Shown: positions 1-8,908, counted from the stretch's first letter. The stretch is DNA of 64,000 nucleotides from Psychroserpens mesophilus (GCF_000826645.1 NZ_JXJP01000008.1:1-64000); one strand, 5' to 3'. A program made the numbers and translations. Notes: generated by a model from the letters alone, not told the origin.

Positions 1-128
1 CTTTTTTAAAGTATTTTTACTTTAATATTCTAACGCCTTATTCTGAGCTATTTGCAATTAATACTAGAGATTTTAACTATACCTTAGTTAAACAACTTAG
101 CACTTCCTAATTATCTATAACTTTATTA

Positions 129-159
129 TTGTATCTAAATATATAAGATACTATCTTTG
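129..159 (+). promoter_or_regulatory. Predicted promoter of the thrS operon
   Basis: TTG at 129-131 and TATCTTTG at 152-159 are separated by 20 bases. This matches the Bacteroidota housekeeping promoter form TTG / TAnnTTTG. The start of transcription would fall about 15 bases before the thrS ATG at 182. Pattern match only. Confidence 0.6.
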
Positions 160-181
160 CTGTCCTAATTAAAATCATTTT

Positions 182-2125
182 ATGATAAATATTACACTAC
201 CTGATGGGACCATTAAAACTTTTGAGAAAGGAATAACTCCTATGGAAGTTGCTAAAGATATTAGTGAAGGTTTTGCGAGGAATGTTATTTCAGCCAGTTT
301 CAACGATGAAACTATCGAAACTAATACCCCACTAAAAACAGACGGTTCATTAATATTATATACATGGACAAATAACGAAGGAAAAAAAGCGTTCTGGCAT
401 TCAACATCTCATGTTCTAGCTCAAGCTCTTGAAGAACTTTATCCTGGAATCAAATTATCTATTGGTCCAGCTATTGAAAATGGGTTTTATTATGATGTAG
501 ATTTTGGAGATAATACGATTTCAGAAAAAGATTTTAAAACTATCGAGAATAAGATGTTAGAAATCGCCAGAGGAAAACATGATTTCAATATGCGTTCTGT
601 TTCTAAACATGAAGCTCTATCATTATATAAGTCTCAGGATAATGAATATAAGGTAGAGTTAATTGAAAATCTAGAAGATGGTACAATCACATTTTGCGAT
701 CATTCTACATTCACAGATTTATGTCGAGGAGGCCATATTCCAAATACTGGGATTATTAAAGCTGTAAAGATTTTGTCTGTAGCAGGCGCCTATTGGAGAG
801 GAGATGAAAACAATAAGCAATTAACCCGCGTCTATGGCATTTCATTTCCTAAACAAAAAGAATTAACCGAGTATTTACATTTATTAGAAGAAGCAAAAAA
901 ACGTGATCATAGAAAACTTGGTAAAGAACTAGAATTATTCACATTTTCACAGAAAGTAGGTCAAGGCTTACCACTATGGCTACCAAAAGGTGCAGCTTTG
1001 AGAGAACGCTTAGAAAATTTCCTAAAAAGTGCACAGAAAAAAGCTGGTTATGAAATGGTAGTAACTCCACATATCGGACAGAAAGAACTTTATGAAACTT
1101 CTGGTCATTATGCCAAATATGGAGAAGATAGTTTTCAGCCCATTACCACACCTAAAGAAGGTGAAGAATTTTTATTGAAACCAATGAATTGTCCTCATCA
1201 CTGTGAAATATACAATAGCAGTCAATGGTCATACAAAGATTTACCAAAACGTTTTGCTGAATTTGGCACAGTATATAGATATGAACAAAGTGGTGAACTT
1301 CATGGATTAACTCGTGTAAGAGGGTTTACTCAGGATGATGCCCATATTTTCTGTACTCCAGATCAGTTAGATAAAGAATTTAAAGATGTTATTGATTTAG
1401 TGCTTTATGTTTTTGGATCATTAGGGTTCGAGAATTTCACTGCCCAAGTCTCACTTAGAGATCCCGAAAATCCAGATAAATATATTGGTAGCGATGAAAA
1501 TTGGAAAAAAGCTGAAGATGCAATTTTGAATGCTGCAATTGATAAAGGTTTAGATTACGTTGTTGAAACTGGCGAAGCAGCTTTTTATGGACCGAAACTA
1601 GATTTTATGGTCAGAGATGCTCTTGGGAGACAATGGCAACTTGGTACAATTCAAGTAGATTATACACTACCGGAACGTTTTGATTTAACCTACAAAGGCA
1701 GTGATAATGAACTACACCGCCCGATAATGATTCATCGAGCTCCCTTTGGAAGTATGGAGCGTTTTATTGCTATCTTACTAGAACATACTGGAGGAAATTT
1801 CCCGCTTTGGCTTATGCCAGAACAGGTAATTATACTTTCATTAAGTGAGAAATATGAAAAATACACCGAAAAAGTTTTAAATTTGCTAGAAAAACACGAA
1901 ATTCGCGCCCTCGCAGATAATAGAAACGAAACTATTGGGAAGAAAATTCGGGAGGCCGAAATGAATAAGATACCATATATGGTTATTATTGGCGAGAATG
2001 AAGAAAACGAAAACAAAATTTCTGTTCGTCAACATGGTGGTGAAGATTTAGGCATGATTAATGTAGATGAGTTTGCAGAAATTGTTGATAATGAAGTGAA
2101 AAAGACATTAAAAACATTTAAATAA
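182..2125 (+). CDS. thrS: Threonine--tRNA ligase
   Basis: Charges tRNA-Thr with threonine in the cytoplasm. The 647-residue protein has the full family layout: an N-terminal TGS domain (about 1-60), an editing domain with HSTSHVLAQALEE and the CDLxRGGH-like stretch CRGGHIPNTG, and a class II core. The core has MNCPHHCEIY, whose Cys337 should be the first zinc ligand, then RGFTQDDAHIF, GEAAFYGPKLDF and HRAPFGSMERF. An anticodon-binding domain follows from about residue 550. Length is normal. It is the first gene of a thrS-infC-rpmI-rplT block, an arrangement conserved across many bacteria, and a good promoter lies just upstream. Confidence 0.98.
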   Translation: MINITLPDGTIKTFEKGITPMEVAKDISEGFARNVISASFNDETIETNTPLKTDGSLILYTWTNNEGKKAFWHSTSHVLAQALEELYPGIKLSIGPAIENGFYYDVDFGDNTISEKDFKTIENKMLEIARGKHDFNMRSVSKHEALSLYKSQDNEYKVELIENLEDGTITFCDHSTFTDLCRGGHIPNTGIIKAVKILSVAGAYWRGDENNKQLTRVYGISFPKQKELTEYLHLLEEAKKRDHRKLGKELELFTFSQKVGQGLPLWLPKGAALRERLENFLKSAQKKAGYEMVVTPHIGQKELYETSGHYAKYGEDSFQPITTPKEGEEFLLKPMNCPHHCEIYNSSQWSYKDLPKRFAEFGTVYRYEQSGELHGLTRVRGFTQDDAHIFCTPDQLDKEFKDVIDLVLYVFGSLGFENFTAQVSLRDPENPDKYIGSDENWKKAEDAILNAAIDKGLDYVVETGEAAFYGPKLDFMVRDALGRQWQLGTIQVDYTLPERFDLTYKGSDNELHRPIMIHRAPFGSMERFIAILLEHTGGNFPLWLMPEQVIILSLSEKYEKYTEKVLNLLEKHEIRALADNRNETIGKKIREAEMNKIPYMVIIGENEENENKISVRQHGGEDLGMINVDEFAEIVDNEVKKTLKTFK

Positions 2126-2156
2126 AACAATTAAGTTTAACTAAAATATATAAGCC

Positions 2157-2708
2157 ATAGCAATACGTAGAAGAAATTACTCTAAGCGAGTAGTAAAAGA
2201 AGATCAACACAAAATTAACTCTAAAATTAGAGCTGAGAAGGTACGCCTTGTCGGTGATAACATAGAAATAGGAATTTACTCAACAAAAGAAGCACTTGCC
2301 ATTGCGGATGAACAAGGACTGGATTTGGTTGAAATATCTCCTAAGGCTGATCCTCCAGTATGTAAAGTCATGGACTATAAGAAGTTTCTTTACGAACAAA
2401 AGAAACGTGAAAAAGCTCTGAAAGCGAAAGCTTCAAAAGTGACTATAAAAGAAATTCGTTTTGGTCCTCAAACTGATGATCACGATTATGAATTTAAAAA
2501 GAAACATGCGGAGAAGTTTTTAAAAGATGGAGCTAAATTAAAAGCATTTGTATTCTTTAAGGGTCGTTCAATTGTTTTTAAAGAACAAGGTCAAATCTTA
2601 TTATTAAGATTGGCTCAAGATCTTGAAGATTTAGGTAAAGTAGAACAAATGCCTAGATTAGAAGGTAAGCGTATGACCATGTTCATCGCGCCAAAAAAAG
2701 TAAAATAA
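2157..2708 (+). CDS. infC: Translation initiation factor IF-3 (non-ATG start)
   Basis: IF-3 binds the 30S subunit and checks start-codon and initiator-tRNA pairing. The frame encodes [12 protein letters not shown] from base 2160, continues through [20 protein letters not shown], and ends with the C-domain ([28 protein letters not shown] region, [14 protein letters not shown]). The whole N-terminal domain lies upstream of the first conventional start codon in the frame (TTG 2325), so that start would delete a third of the protein. An in-frame TAA at 2151-2153 limits the start to codons 2154 or later. ATA at 2157 gives M-A-I-R-R-R and 183 residues, the normal length. infC in other bacteria uses rare AUU-type starts for autoregulation, which fits. 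The exact start codon is inferred; the gene is certain. Confidence 0.93.
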   Translation: MAIRRRNYSKRVVKEDQHKINSKIRAEKVRLVGDNIEIGIYSTKEALAIADEQGLDLVEISPKADPPVCKVMDYKKFLYEQKKREKALKAKASKVTIKEIRFGPQTDDHDYEFKKKHAEKFLKDGAKLKAFVFFKGRSIVFKEQGQILLLRLAQDLEDLGKVEQMPRLEGKRMTMFIAPKKVK

Positions 2709-2764
2709 GCTGAAGAGTTCAGCCATTAAGATAATAAGCGAAACGTAAATAAAAATAGGAAACA

Positions 2765-2962
2765 ATGCCTAAAATGAAAACCAAATCAAGTGCTAAGAAA
2801 CGTTTTAAACTAACTGGCACTGGTAAAATTAAAAGAAAGCACGCTTTTAAGAGTCATATATTGACAAAAAAATCAAAAAAGCGAAAGCTTGCTTTAACTC
2901 ATGACACTTTAGTACATAAAGCAGATGAGAACAATATTAAAACCATGTTACGTTTAAAGTAA
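2765..2962 (+). CDS. rpmI: 50S ribosomal protein L35
   Basis: Small basic large-subunit protein. It has 65 residues, opens [20 protein letters not shown] and has the [19 protein letters not shown] core typical of L35. It lies between infC and rplT in the conserved order, 56 bases after infC. Length and composition are normal. Confidence 0.97.
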   Translation: MPKMKTKSSAKKRFKLTGTGKIKRKHAFKSHILTKKSKKRKLALTHDTLVHKADENNIKTMLRLK

Positions 2963-2966
2963 CATA

Positions 2967-3044
2967 GTTTTAATCGGTTAAAACAAATTATAAACCCTGG
3001 AGTTAGGCAAAACCATTTAGCAAGTGTCAATATTTGACCGCCTA
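2967..3044 (+). promoter_or_regulatory. Structured rpmI-rplT spacer, possible L20 autoregulatory leader
   Basis: The 104-base gap between rpmI and rplT holds a perfect 7-bp hairpin, GTTTTAA-TCGG-TTAAAAC (2967-2984). Further on, the pair TAGGC (3004-3008) and GCCTA (3040-3044) encloses a second hairpin, GTCAA-TAT-TTGAC (3026-3038). There is no T tract, so this is not a simple terminator. L20 represses its own operon through RNA leaders in other bacteria. That this RNA does the same is inference. Confidence 0.4.
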
Positions 3045-3066
3045 CTACAAAAAAACAATTTAAGAA

Positions 3067-3411
3067 ATGCCAAGATCAGTAAATTCAGTAGCGAAAAGAG
3101 CCAGAAGAAAAAAGGTTCTTAAGCAAGCAAAAGGTTACTTTGGAAGACGTAAAAACGTTTGGACAGTAGCAAAAAATGCGGTTGATAAAGCGATGCAATA
3201 TTCGTACAGAGACCGTCGAGTAAAAAAGAGAACATTCCGTTCATTATGGATTATGCGTATTAACGCTGGAGCCAGACAACACGGAATGAGCTATTCTAAG
3301 TTTATGGGAAAACTTAAAGCTAACAACATCGAATTGAATCGTAAGGTTCTTGCCGATTTAGCAATGAATAACCCAGAAGCTTTTGAAGCAATAGTAAACA
3401 AAGTAAAGTAA
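3067..3411 (+). CDS. rplT: 50S ribosomal protein L20
   Basis: L20 binds 23S rRNA early in large-subunit assembly and often represses its own operon. The 114-residue protein starts [20 protein letters not shown] and has the [23 protein letters not shown] stretch of the family. Length is normal. It is the last gene of the thrS-infC-rpmI-rplT block and is followed after 35 bases by a hairpin terminator. Confidence 0.98.
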   Translation: MPRSVNSVAKRARRKKVLKQAKGYFGRRKNVWTVAKNAVDKAMQYSYRDRRVKKRTFRSLWIMRINAGARQHGMSYSKFMGKLKANNIELNRKVLADLAMNNPEAFEAIVNKVK

Positions 3412-3446
3412 GGCGTTTGCCTAAATAATAACAACAATTCGCTTAT

Positions 3447-3479
3447 AAAAACCGATTCAGAAATGAGTCGGTTTTTTTT
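3447..3479. terminator. Rho-independent terminator after rplT, probably bidirectional
   Basis: The stem pairs AAAAACCGATTC with GAGTCGGTTTTT around a short loop, followed by a run of T. One position is a C/A mismatch on the plus strand but G-T on the minus strand. The A tract on the other side would also let it end the convergent cyclase gene. Confidence 0.75.
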
Positions 3480-3548
3480 ATCCATATCCTCCAAACGCTT
3501 ATTTTTAATTTTGGTGATATTCAATATTTGATTCACAATATTCAGTGA

Positions 3549-4628
3549 CTAAGAAGTCTTGTGAATTGCAAACAACTTTAAAGTTTCTGTTTTTCCTTCT
3601 AAAAGTTCTTCACCTAATGGAATGGATTTAAATTTAGAGGGCAATTTAAGATTTACCAGTAACTCTTCAGATATCAACAATGACTCATTATAGTCATTAC
3701 ACTGTTCCTGAATTCTTGATGTTGTATTAATTACATCGCCATGATATGCAAGCTCCTTTTTAATAGTTCCTACCTCTGTAATAATAATTTTTCCAGAATG
3801 AAGACCTGCTTTAAATTCAGGAATAACCCCATACTTTTTTGTAAAGTATTTTGAGTTTCTTTTAAGTCTTCGTTCATATTCAAAAAATAAATGAATACAA
3901 TTCAGTTGCTTTAATCCTTTTTCCAATCGCCAGGTTAATACAGCTTCATCTCCAACATACTGGTAAATTTCTGCATCATATTTACTAACAATTCTATTCA
4001 GATAATAAAAACAATCCTGAATAAATTGACTGTATTTTAAATGGCCCAGTGATTCTGCTATGGTTGTAGACGATTTCAAATCAATAAACATTAAAATACG
4101 CTCTACTTCTCGTGGCTTTCGATAACGACCAATAATCATATTAAAAATTACGCCTCTTCCGAATTTATCATTGGTTAACCTTATAAATGAAAAGATTAAA
4201 GAACAAATAATAAAATACAACGTAACAACCCAAAATATTTTATTGGTAATCCACCAACCTCTTTGATTTGGAAAATCAACTTTTATGTATGATTCTGCTA
4301 AATAAGCTATAAGGGTTAAAGAAAAAATTAAAAATATGAGATAAATAATAGATTTAAATAATAATATTAACCCCAAATGCAATACTTTAGAAAGAAACTT
4401 GTCGAATAAAAATTCGACAATCGCATATACAATACCGACCATCAAGCCTAATATCAGACCAAATATGAGATATTCAGAAGCAGTTGTAACCTCATTGAGC
4501 TCTACTGTTGTGACTTTCTCATGATTTCTACCATAATATCGAATTAGAATAAATGAACAAAAGGCGAACGACCAAAACAGAATCGAATACAATAAAAGTT
4601 TAAAGAATTGTTTTAAAGCGAATTTCAA
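3549..4628 (-). CDS. Membrane class III adenylate cyclase
   Basis: Predicted to make cAMP from ATP at the inner membrane. The N-terminal 165 residues hold about four hydrophobic segments. The C-terminal part (about 175-320) is a class III cyclase domain: metal-binding Asp183 in FIDLKSST and Asp227 in YQYVGDEAV, transition-state Asn301 and Arg305 in HGDVINTTSRIQ. Lys273 (FKAGLHSG) and Asp298 occupy the base-selecting positions and favour ATP over GTP. The frame is limited by an upstream stop, so TTG at 4628 is the likely start, with AGGA just before it. It stands alone on the minus strand. A Crp/Fnr protein is encoded at 27.3 kb, but no direct link is shown. Confidence 0.85.
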   Translation of the reverse strand: MKFALKQFFKLLLYSILFWSFAFCSFILIRYYGRNHEKVTTVELNEVTTASEYLIFGLILGLMVGIVYAIVEFLFDKFLSKVLHLGLILLFKSIIYLIFLIFSLTLIAYLAESYIKVDFPNQRGWWITNKIFWVVTLYFIICSLIFSFIRLTNDKFGRGVIFNMIIGRYRKPREVERILMFIDLKSSTTIAESLGHLKYSQFIQDCFYYLNRIVSKYDAEIYQYVGDEAVLTWRLEKGLKQLNCIHLFFEYERRLKRNSKYFTKKYGVIPEFKAGLHSGKIIITEVGTIKKELAYHGDVINTTSRIQEQCNDYNESLLISEELLVNLKLPSKFKSIPLGEELLEGKTETLKLFAIHKTS

Positions 4629-4717
4629 ATCCTATAGTTTAGATTATTAATGACCTATATTTTAGTATATCGAGTTATCTGTTTTCTAAATGAACAAGAA
4701 ACTAGTTAAAAAAACAA

Positions 4718-5977
4718 TTAGGTTTTCTGTTTCTTCTTTTTAGCAGCTGGAAATAACACATTATTTAAAATAAGGCGATATCCAGGCGATGTTGGATGCA
4801 AGTCTAATTCTGTTTTTGGATCTCCCACTTTATGTGTATAATCTTCCGGATCGTGCCCTCCATAAAACGTAAAAAAGCCTTTTCCTTTTATACCATGGAT
4901 GTATTTTGCTTCTCCATTCGTTTTGTTTTCTCCCATTACTAATACATTAGACTTGATCTCTTCTCGAGTAAACGATGTTGTTTGTCCCATAAAACCTTTA
5001 ACTAATGCCGTATGATTTTGACATAACATTGATGGAATCGGATCCCATTTCGCAGAAAACTCCATTAAGGAAAAATAATCTGTAGTTGGTGGAATACGTC
5101 GTTTTTGTGTCATATCTATGGAAGAAAACTCATAGACGTTCGGATTACGTTCTAATAAATAATCTTTAAACGCAAAAGTTTTATTGTAATCTATTTTACT
5201 TTGATAACTAGGATCACTTCCATCGCCATCAAACATAGGTTCACAAATATCAACACCTTCTGCAGATAATGCAATATCAAAACTATCTGTAGCACTACAC
5301 ATGGCAAACATAAAACCACCTCCTATGACATAATCACGAATTTTTTTTGCAACTGCCAGTTTTTCCTGAGAAACTTTATCATATCCTAATTTTAGTGCAA
5401 GGGCTTCAGCTTCTTTCTTTTCCTGAATATACCATGAAGCCGATTTGTAAGCGCGATAAAACTTTCCGTATTGACCTGTAAAATCTTCATGATGCAAGTG
5501 TAACCAGTCAAACAATAACAACCCATCATTTAATACTTCTTCGTCGTATATCGTTTCGTAAGGAATTTCAGCATAGGTTAATACCATAGTTACGGCATCA
5601 TCCCATGGTTGTAATCCGCTTGGAGAATATACCGCAATTTTAGGTGCTTTTTCCAAAACGACAGCTTCCATATTTTGTGACGGACTAGCGATAAATTCGA
5701 GAATTTCTTCTGCTTTTGAACTTGAAATCACTTCAAAACTAACACCTCTTATCGTGCATTCACGTCGTATTTCTTCAGAATCTGGTAATAAAAATGATCC
5801 ACCTTTATAATTTAATAACCACTTCACTTTTGCCTGCTTTTCTAGTGTCCAATAAGTAACACCATAAGCTTTTAAGTGGTTTTGCTGGCCTTCAACATCC
5901 ATAGGAATTAGAATATAGGACGCATAGCAATTACATGCTAAAAAGATAAATACGATAAGGGCAATTGTCTTCTTCAT
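4718..5977 (-). CDS. Secreted GATase-like protein of unknown function
   Basis: A 419-residue protein with a clear signal peptide (MKKTIALIVFIFLACNCYA). Residues from about 110 onward (PKIAVYSPSGLQPWDDAVTMVL) and the Cys in GGGFMFAMCSATDSFD resemble the flavodoxin-like fold and nucleophile elbow of class I glutamine amidotransferase/ThuA-like proteins. Further on is FTFYGGHDPEDY. I recall homologues in Flavobacteriia labelled asparagine synthetase B, but no ATP-pyrophosphatase domain is visible and the protein is exported, so that label looks wrong. It stands alone between the cyclase gene and the sulfotransferase-like gene. The real substrate is unknown; a role on extracytoplasmic peptides or glycans is only a guess. 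Confidence 0.6.
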   Translation of the reverse strand: MKKTIALIVFIFLACNCYASYILIPMDVEGQQNHLKAYGVTYWTLEKQAKVKWLLNYKGGSFLLPDSEEIRRECTIRGVSFEVISSSKAEEILEFIASPSQNMEAVVLEKAPKIAVYSPSGLQPWDDAVTMVLTYAEIPYETIYDEEVLNDGLLLFDWLHLHHEDFTGQYGKFYRAYKSASWYIQEKKEAEALALKLGYDKVSQEKLAVAKKIRDYVIGGGFMFAMCSATDSFDIALSAEGVDICEPMFDGDGSDPSYQSKIDYNKTFAFKDYLLERNPNVYEFSSIDMTQKRRIPPTTDYFSLMEFSAKWDPIPSMLCQNHTALVKGFMGQTTSFTREEIKSNVLVMGENKTNGEAKYIHGIKGKGFFTFYGGHDPEDYTHKVGDPKTELDLHPTSPGYRLILNNVLFPAAKKKKQKT

Positions 5978-6057
5978 AACCGAAAGATACTCAAAAATTA
6001 GTCCGAAACTAAACGCTTTAATATACTTTTAGGTTTTTTAGTTGAAACGATACGTTT

Positions 6058-6789
6058 TTAAGATAACGCCAATTGCGATAATTGATTATAATATGGCAAA
6101 CATTCGTTTAATAACGGAATTAAATGTTTTGGAAATGGATCTGCTTTAGGTTTATAAGTAGAAAACTTAGACGATTTATGAACATTATCATACCAGTATT
6201 TTGCCCAAACACCATCTTCTTCAAGCTTTTGAGGTTGCCATGCTAACATTGCATTGTTAAATGGGATATCACTATGTTCACAGAGCTGCTTCAGCACACC
6301 TTCAGGATTTAGTAATACATTTTTAGCATCTAACACAACATAATTTATGTCGTTTTTTTCAAAATATTGAATCAAATCTAAGTGTAGCTTATATCCAACA
6401 TCCATCATGGTTGGTTGTTTTATGACTTTAGCAAATGATGGAAGCATTTCTCTAGGATCTCTAGTGAGTATCACATTATACAAACTTTTCATAAAACGTC
6501 TATCTAAATCTAAAAGATGATGTGTCATATTTTTAAAAAATAAGACGGGTTGTTCAGAATAATTAAGCATCATCTTTACGACTTCATCTCCATCATTTTC
6601 CATAGTTTTTAAAATAGTTTCTGCTCCTGGATGATAGTCTTTAGCATTCGAATTCTTAAGGTAATAAGCATATAGGGGCTCATCAAATACTTTGGTATCA
6701 TTTCTTTGGGCAAAACTATACATCAAAGCGGTTGATATATTTCTAGGTCCAGACCATAGTGAAATACGTTTAATTGAATTACTTACCAT
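6058..6789 (-). CDS. Sulfotransferase-family protein
   Basis: A 243-residue P-loop protein. SLWSGPRNISTALMYSF near the N-terminus matches the 5'-phosphosulfate-binding loop of PAPS-dependent sulfotransferases, and VILTRDPREMLPSF matches the 3'-phosphate-binding region. The ATG at 6789 lies 11 bases inside the end of the upstream aminotransferase gene, so the two are translationally coupled. A TTG 18 bases further upstream is less likely because it adds six residues before the conserved MVSNSIKRIS start. The substrate is unknown. The partner suggests an amino-acid-derived molecule. Confidence 0.75.
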   Translation of the reverse strand: MVSNSIKRISLWSGPRNISTALMYSFAQRNDTKVFDEPLYAYYLKNSNAKDYHPGAETILKTMENDGDEVVKMMLNYSEQPVLFFKNMTHHLLDLDRRFMKSLYNVILTRDPREMLPSFAKVIKQPTMMDVGYKLHLDLIQYFEKNDINYVVLDAKNVLLNPEGVLKQLCEHSDIPFNNAMLAWQPQKLEEDGVWAKYWYDNVHKSSKFSTYKPKADPFPKHLIPLLNECLPYYNQLSQLALS

Positions 6790-7699
6790 TGGCAACAGCT
6801 TCTGCAATTAAATCATTATAAAATCCTGAAAGTTTTCTGGTCATATCTCCATATGTCTTCTCTCCTATTGGTCGTCCATCGATTTTAGTCACAGGTGTTA
6901 ATCCACCAAAGGTTCCAGTAACAAAGGCCTCATCTGCACCATACACATCAAATAGCGAAAAGTTTTTTTGATGACAAACAATTCCGTTTCTCTGACAAGA
7001 TTCAATGACTTTTGCCCTTGTGATGCCATTCATACAATATTGACCTGTAGAGGTCCACACTTCACCATTTTTAATGATAAAGAAGTTCGTTGCATTACAT
7101 GTCGATACAAATCCATTAACATCGAGCATTAACGCTTCATCTGCTCCAGCTTCAATGGCCTGAATGAGTGCCTGAACTTCATGAAGTTTACTGTGGCAGT
7201 TTAGTCTAGGATCGAGATAATCTGGAGAACCTCTTCTAATTGTACTCGTGAATAGCGTAATTCCTTTTTCTTTGCTGTCTTCGGAAGCCTTTTTAAATTC
7301 AGGAATTATGACAACATTAGGACCAGAAATGGTTAACCGAGGATCTTGAGATGGTGTTTTTTTGATGCCACGCGTTATCATAATCCTAACATGAACGTGG
7401 TCTGTCATCTTGTTCTCATTGAGCACTTTCCAAATGGTCTGAGTCAATTCTCTTTTAGTAAAGGGAAAGGTCATTCCAACTGAAGCTGCAGACATCCATA
7501 AACGGTCTAAATGGTCTTCAAGAAAAACTAAAACTCCACGATGTAAGCGTAGAGCTTCCCAAATACCATCACCTACGAGATAACCGCTATCGAATACTGA
7601 TATTTTGGCATCGTCTCTTTTGAAGAATTCTCCGTTAATATAAATTTTAATGTCTTTATTTCTGTCGTCAGCAACAGCATTATGCGTTCCATGAACCAT
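6779..7699 (-). CDS. Class IV aminotransferase (branched-chain/D-amino acid type)
   Basis: A PLP-dependent transaminase of fold type IV, 306 residues. It has IYINGEFFKRDDAKISVFDSGYLVGDGIWEALR at the front, written here only as a landmark for residues 19-51, the HSKLHEVQALIQAIEAGADEALMLD stretch including the catalytic-lysine region, and GFVSTCNATNFFII and VTGTFGGLTPV in the C-terminal half. Candidate substrates are branched-chain or D-amino acids; the sequence does not decide. It overlaps the sulfotransferase-like gene by 11 bases, implying a shared pathway. Confidence 0.85.
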   Translation of the reverse strand: MVHGTHNAVADDRNKDIKIYINGEFFKRDDAKISVFDSGYLVGDGIWEALRLHRGVLVFLEDHLDRLWMSAASVGMTFPFTKRELTQTIWKVLNENKMTDHVHVRIMITRGIKKTPSQDPRLTISGPNVVIIPEFKKASEDSKEKGITLFTSTIRRGSPDYLDPRLNCHSKLHEVQALIQAIEAGADEALMLDVNGFVSTCNATNFFIIKNGEVWTSTGQYCMNGITRAKVIESCQRNGIVCHQKNFSLFDVYGADEAFVTGTFGGLTPVTKIDGRPIGEKTYGDMTRKLSGFYNDLIAEAVANGK

Positions 7700-7744
7700 T
7701 TCAATAGATTTTAGATAGGATTCTGAAAGATAAGAAAAAGATAC

Positions 7745-7780
7745 ATAGACCTTAAGTTGCCTTTAAGCCTTAAAGTCTAT
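7745..7780 (-). terminator. Terminator hairpin after the AI-2E family gene
   Basis: Twelve-base arms (7745-7756 and 7769-7780) pair with one G-T wobble in the minus-strand RNA and a C/A mismatch in the plus-strand RNA. A T-rich stretch follows in the minus direction. This points to termination of the gene ending at 7795. Confidence 0.6.
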
Positions 7781-7794
7781 AGAAAAATAAGTGG

Positions 7795-8838
7795 TTATTT
7801 AAGAGGTTTGATAGAACGTTCTGGTCCAGACAATAAGGACGCAATGACTTTTGTACCTGGAAACTGTTCTAAAATAATTTTTATAAATACTGTAATTGGA
7901 ATAGCCATAATTAATCCAGGAATTCCCCAAATAAAGCCCCAAAGCATTAACATAATGAGTACTGTTATGACATTTATAGAAAACGATTTGCCCATAAAGA
8001 CAGGCTCTAGAATAGCTCCGAATAACACCTGTACTCCAGTAATTGATAAAATAAAGAAGAATAACGTACTCGTTGGGTCTAGTTCTACAAAAGCAAAAAT
8101 GGACAATAGTATAACAGAAATAAACGAGCCAACCATTTGTACAAAATTAATTAGGAAAGCGAAAAGTCCCCAGAAAATCGGGAAACTCACATCAAAAAAG
8201 ACACAAGCCAAGCCTGTAAATATTCCAGTTAATAAGCTCACTAAAAACTTAACTTTAATAAAAGTTATTAAGTCTTTTTCAATCTTCATGAACGCTTTTA
8301 TAGACGTATGTTTTCGTTTTAAAATAGTGTCATTCATTACCTTATGCATATTAATAGATTCTGATAACCATAAAATGGTAAAAAAGGTAATCATTAATAT
8401 GTTGGTCAAAAATTTTCTTATAAAGTCAAAAGTTGAACCAATATTATCTTTCTCAAAAAATTGGGCAAATATATTACTATCAGTATCATACACAATTCCG
8501 AATTCATTTTGCAAATACAGCATCAAATCATTAATTTTAACTTCAGCTTTACCAAAGAATCCAGTATTGTTAGATAAGATTTGTCTGCTGGATAATTGCA
8601 CCAACTCGACGCCTATAAAGACACCTATAGCTATTAAAGAAATGACAATAACGATACTTAACAATCTAGGCACATTTCTTCTGCTCAACCAACGCATCAA
8701 GGGCAGAAACAATAATGCTATAAACATTGATGAAATAAGTGGAATAAAGATAAAAGACAGAAGCTTTAGTAAATAAAATACTAAAGGAATTACTATAAAT
8801 AATAAAAGTGTGTTTGTTGTTCGTCTTTCTTCTAACAT
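7795..8838 (-). CDS. AI-2E family transporter (membrane permease)
   Basis: A 347-residue inner-membrane protein with an N-terminal pair of helices (LLLFIVIPLVFYLLKLLSF...), a soluble middle part, and a C-terminal cluster of helices. The C-terminal region contains GLFAFLINFVQMVGSFISV, LEPVFMGKSFSIN and WGFIWGIPGLIMAIPITVFIK, which are marks of the AI-2E/UPF0118 family. Members have been linked to autoinducer-2 export or ion/proton exchange; the sequence alone does not choose. It is a single gene with its own hairpin terminator. A long open frame on the opposite strand is only a shadow. Confidence 0.87.
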   Translation of the reverse strand: MLEERRTTNTLLLFIVIPLVFYLLKLLSFIFIPLISSMFIALLFLPLMRWLSRRNVPRLLSIVIVISLIAIGVFIGVELVQLSSRQILSNNTGFFGKAEVKINDLMLYLQNEFGIVYDTDSNIFAQFFEKDNIGSTFDFIRKFLTNILMITFFTILWLSESINMHKVMNDTILKRKHTSIKAFMKIEKDLITFIKVKFLVSLLTGIFTGLACVFFDVSFPIFWGLFAFLINFVQMVGSFISVILLSIFAFVELDPTSTLFFFILSITGVQVLFGAILEPVFMGKSFSINVITVLIMLMLWGFIWGIPGLIMAIPITVFIKIILEQFPGTKVIASLLSGPERSIKPLK

Positions 8839-8908
8839 GAGGCAATTATTCTGTTCTTAGCTTTAAACAAAATTAAGCTAATATCTTGGTATTCTTCTTT
8901 AAAAAATC

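Noticed and set aside
2325-2708. IF-3 starting at TTG 2325
   Set aside because: It would drop the conserved N-terminal domain, which is intact in frame from 2157.
7757-8776. A 339-codon open frame on the plus strand
   Set aside because: It mirrors the AI-2E family gene on the minus strand; its translation has no family features and odd composition.
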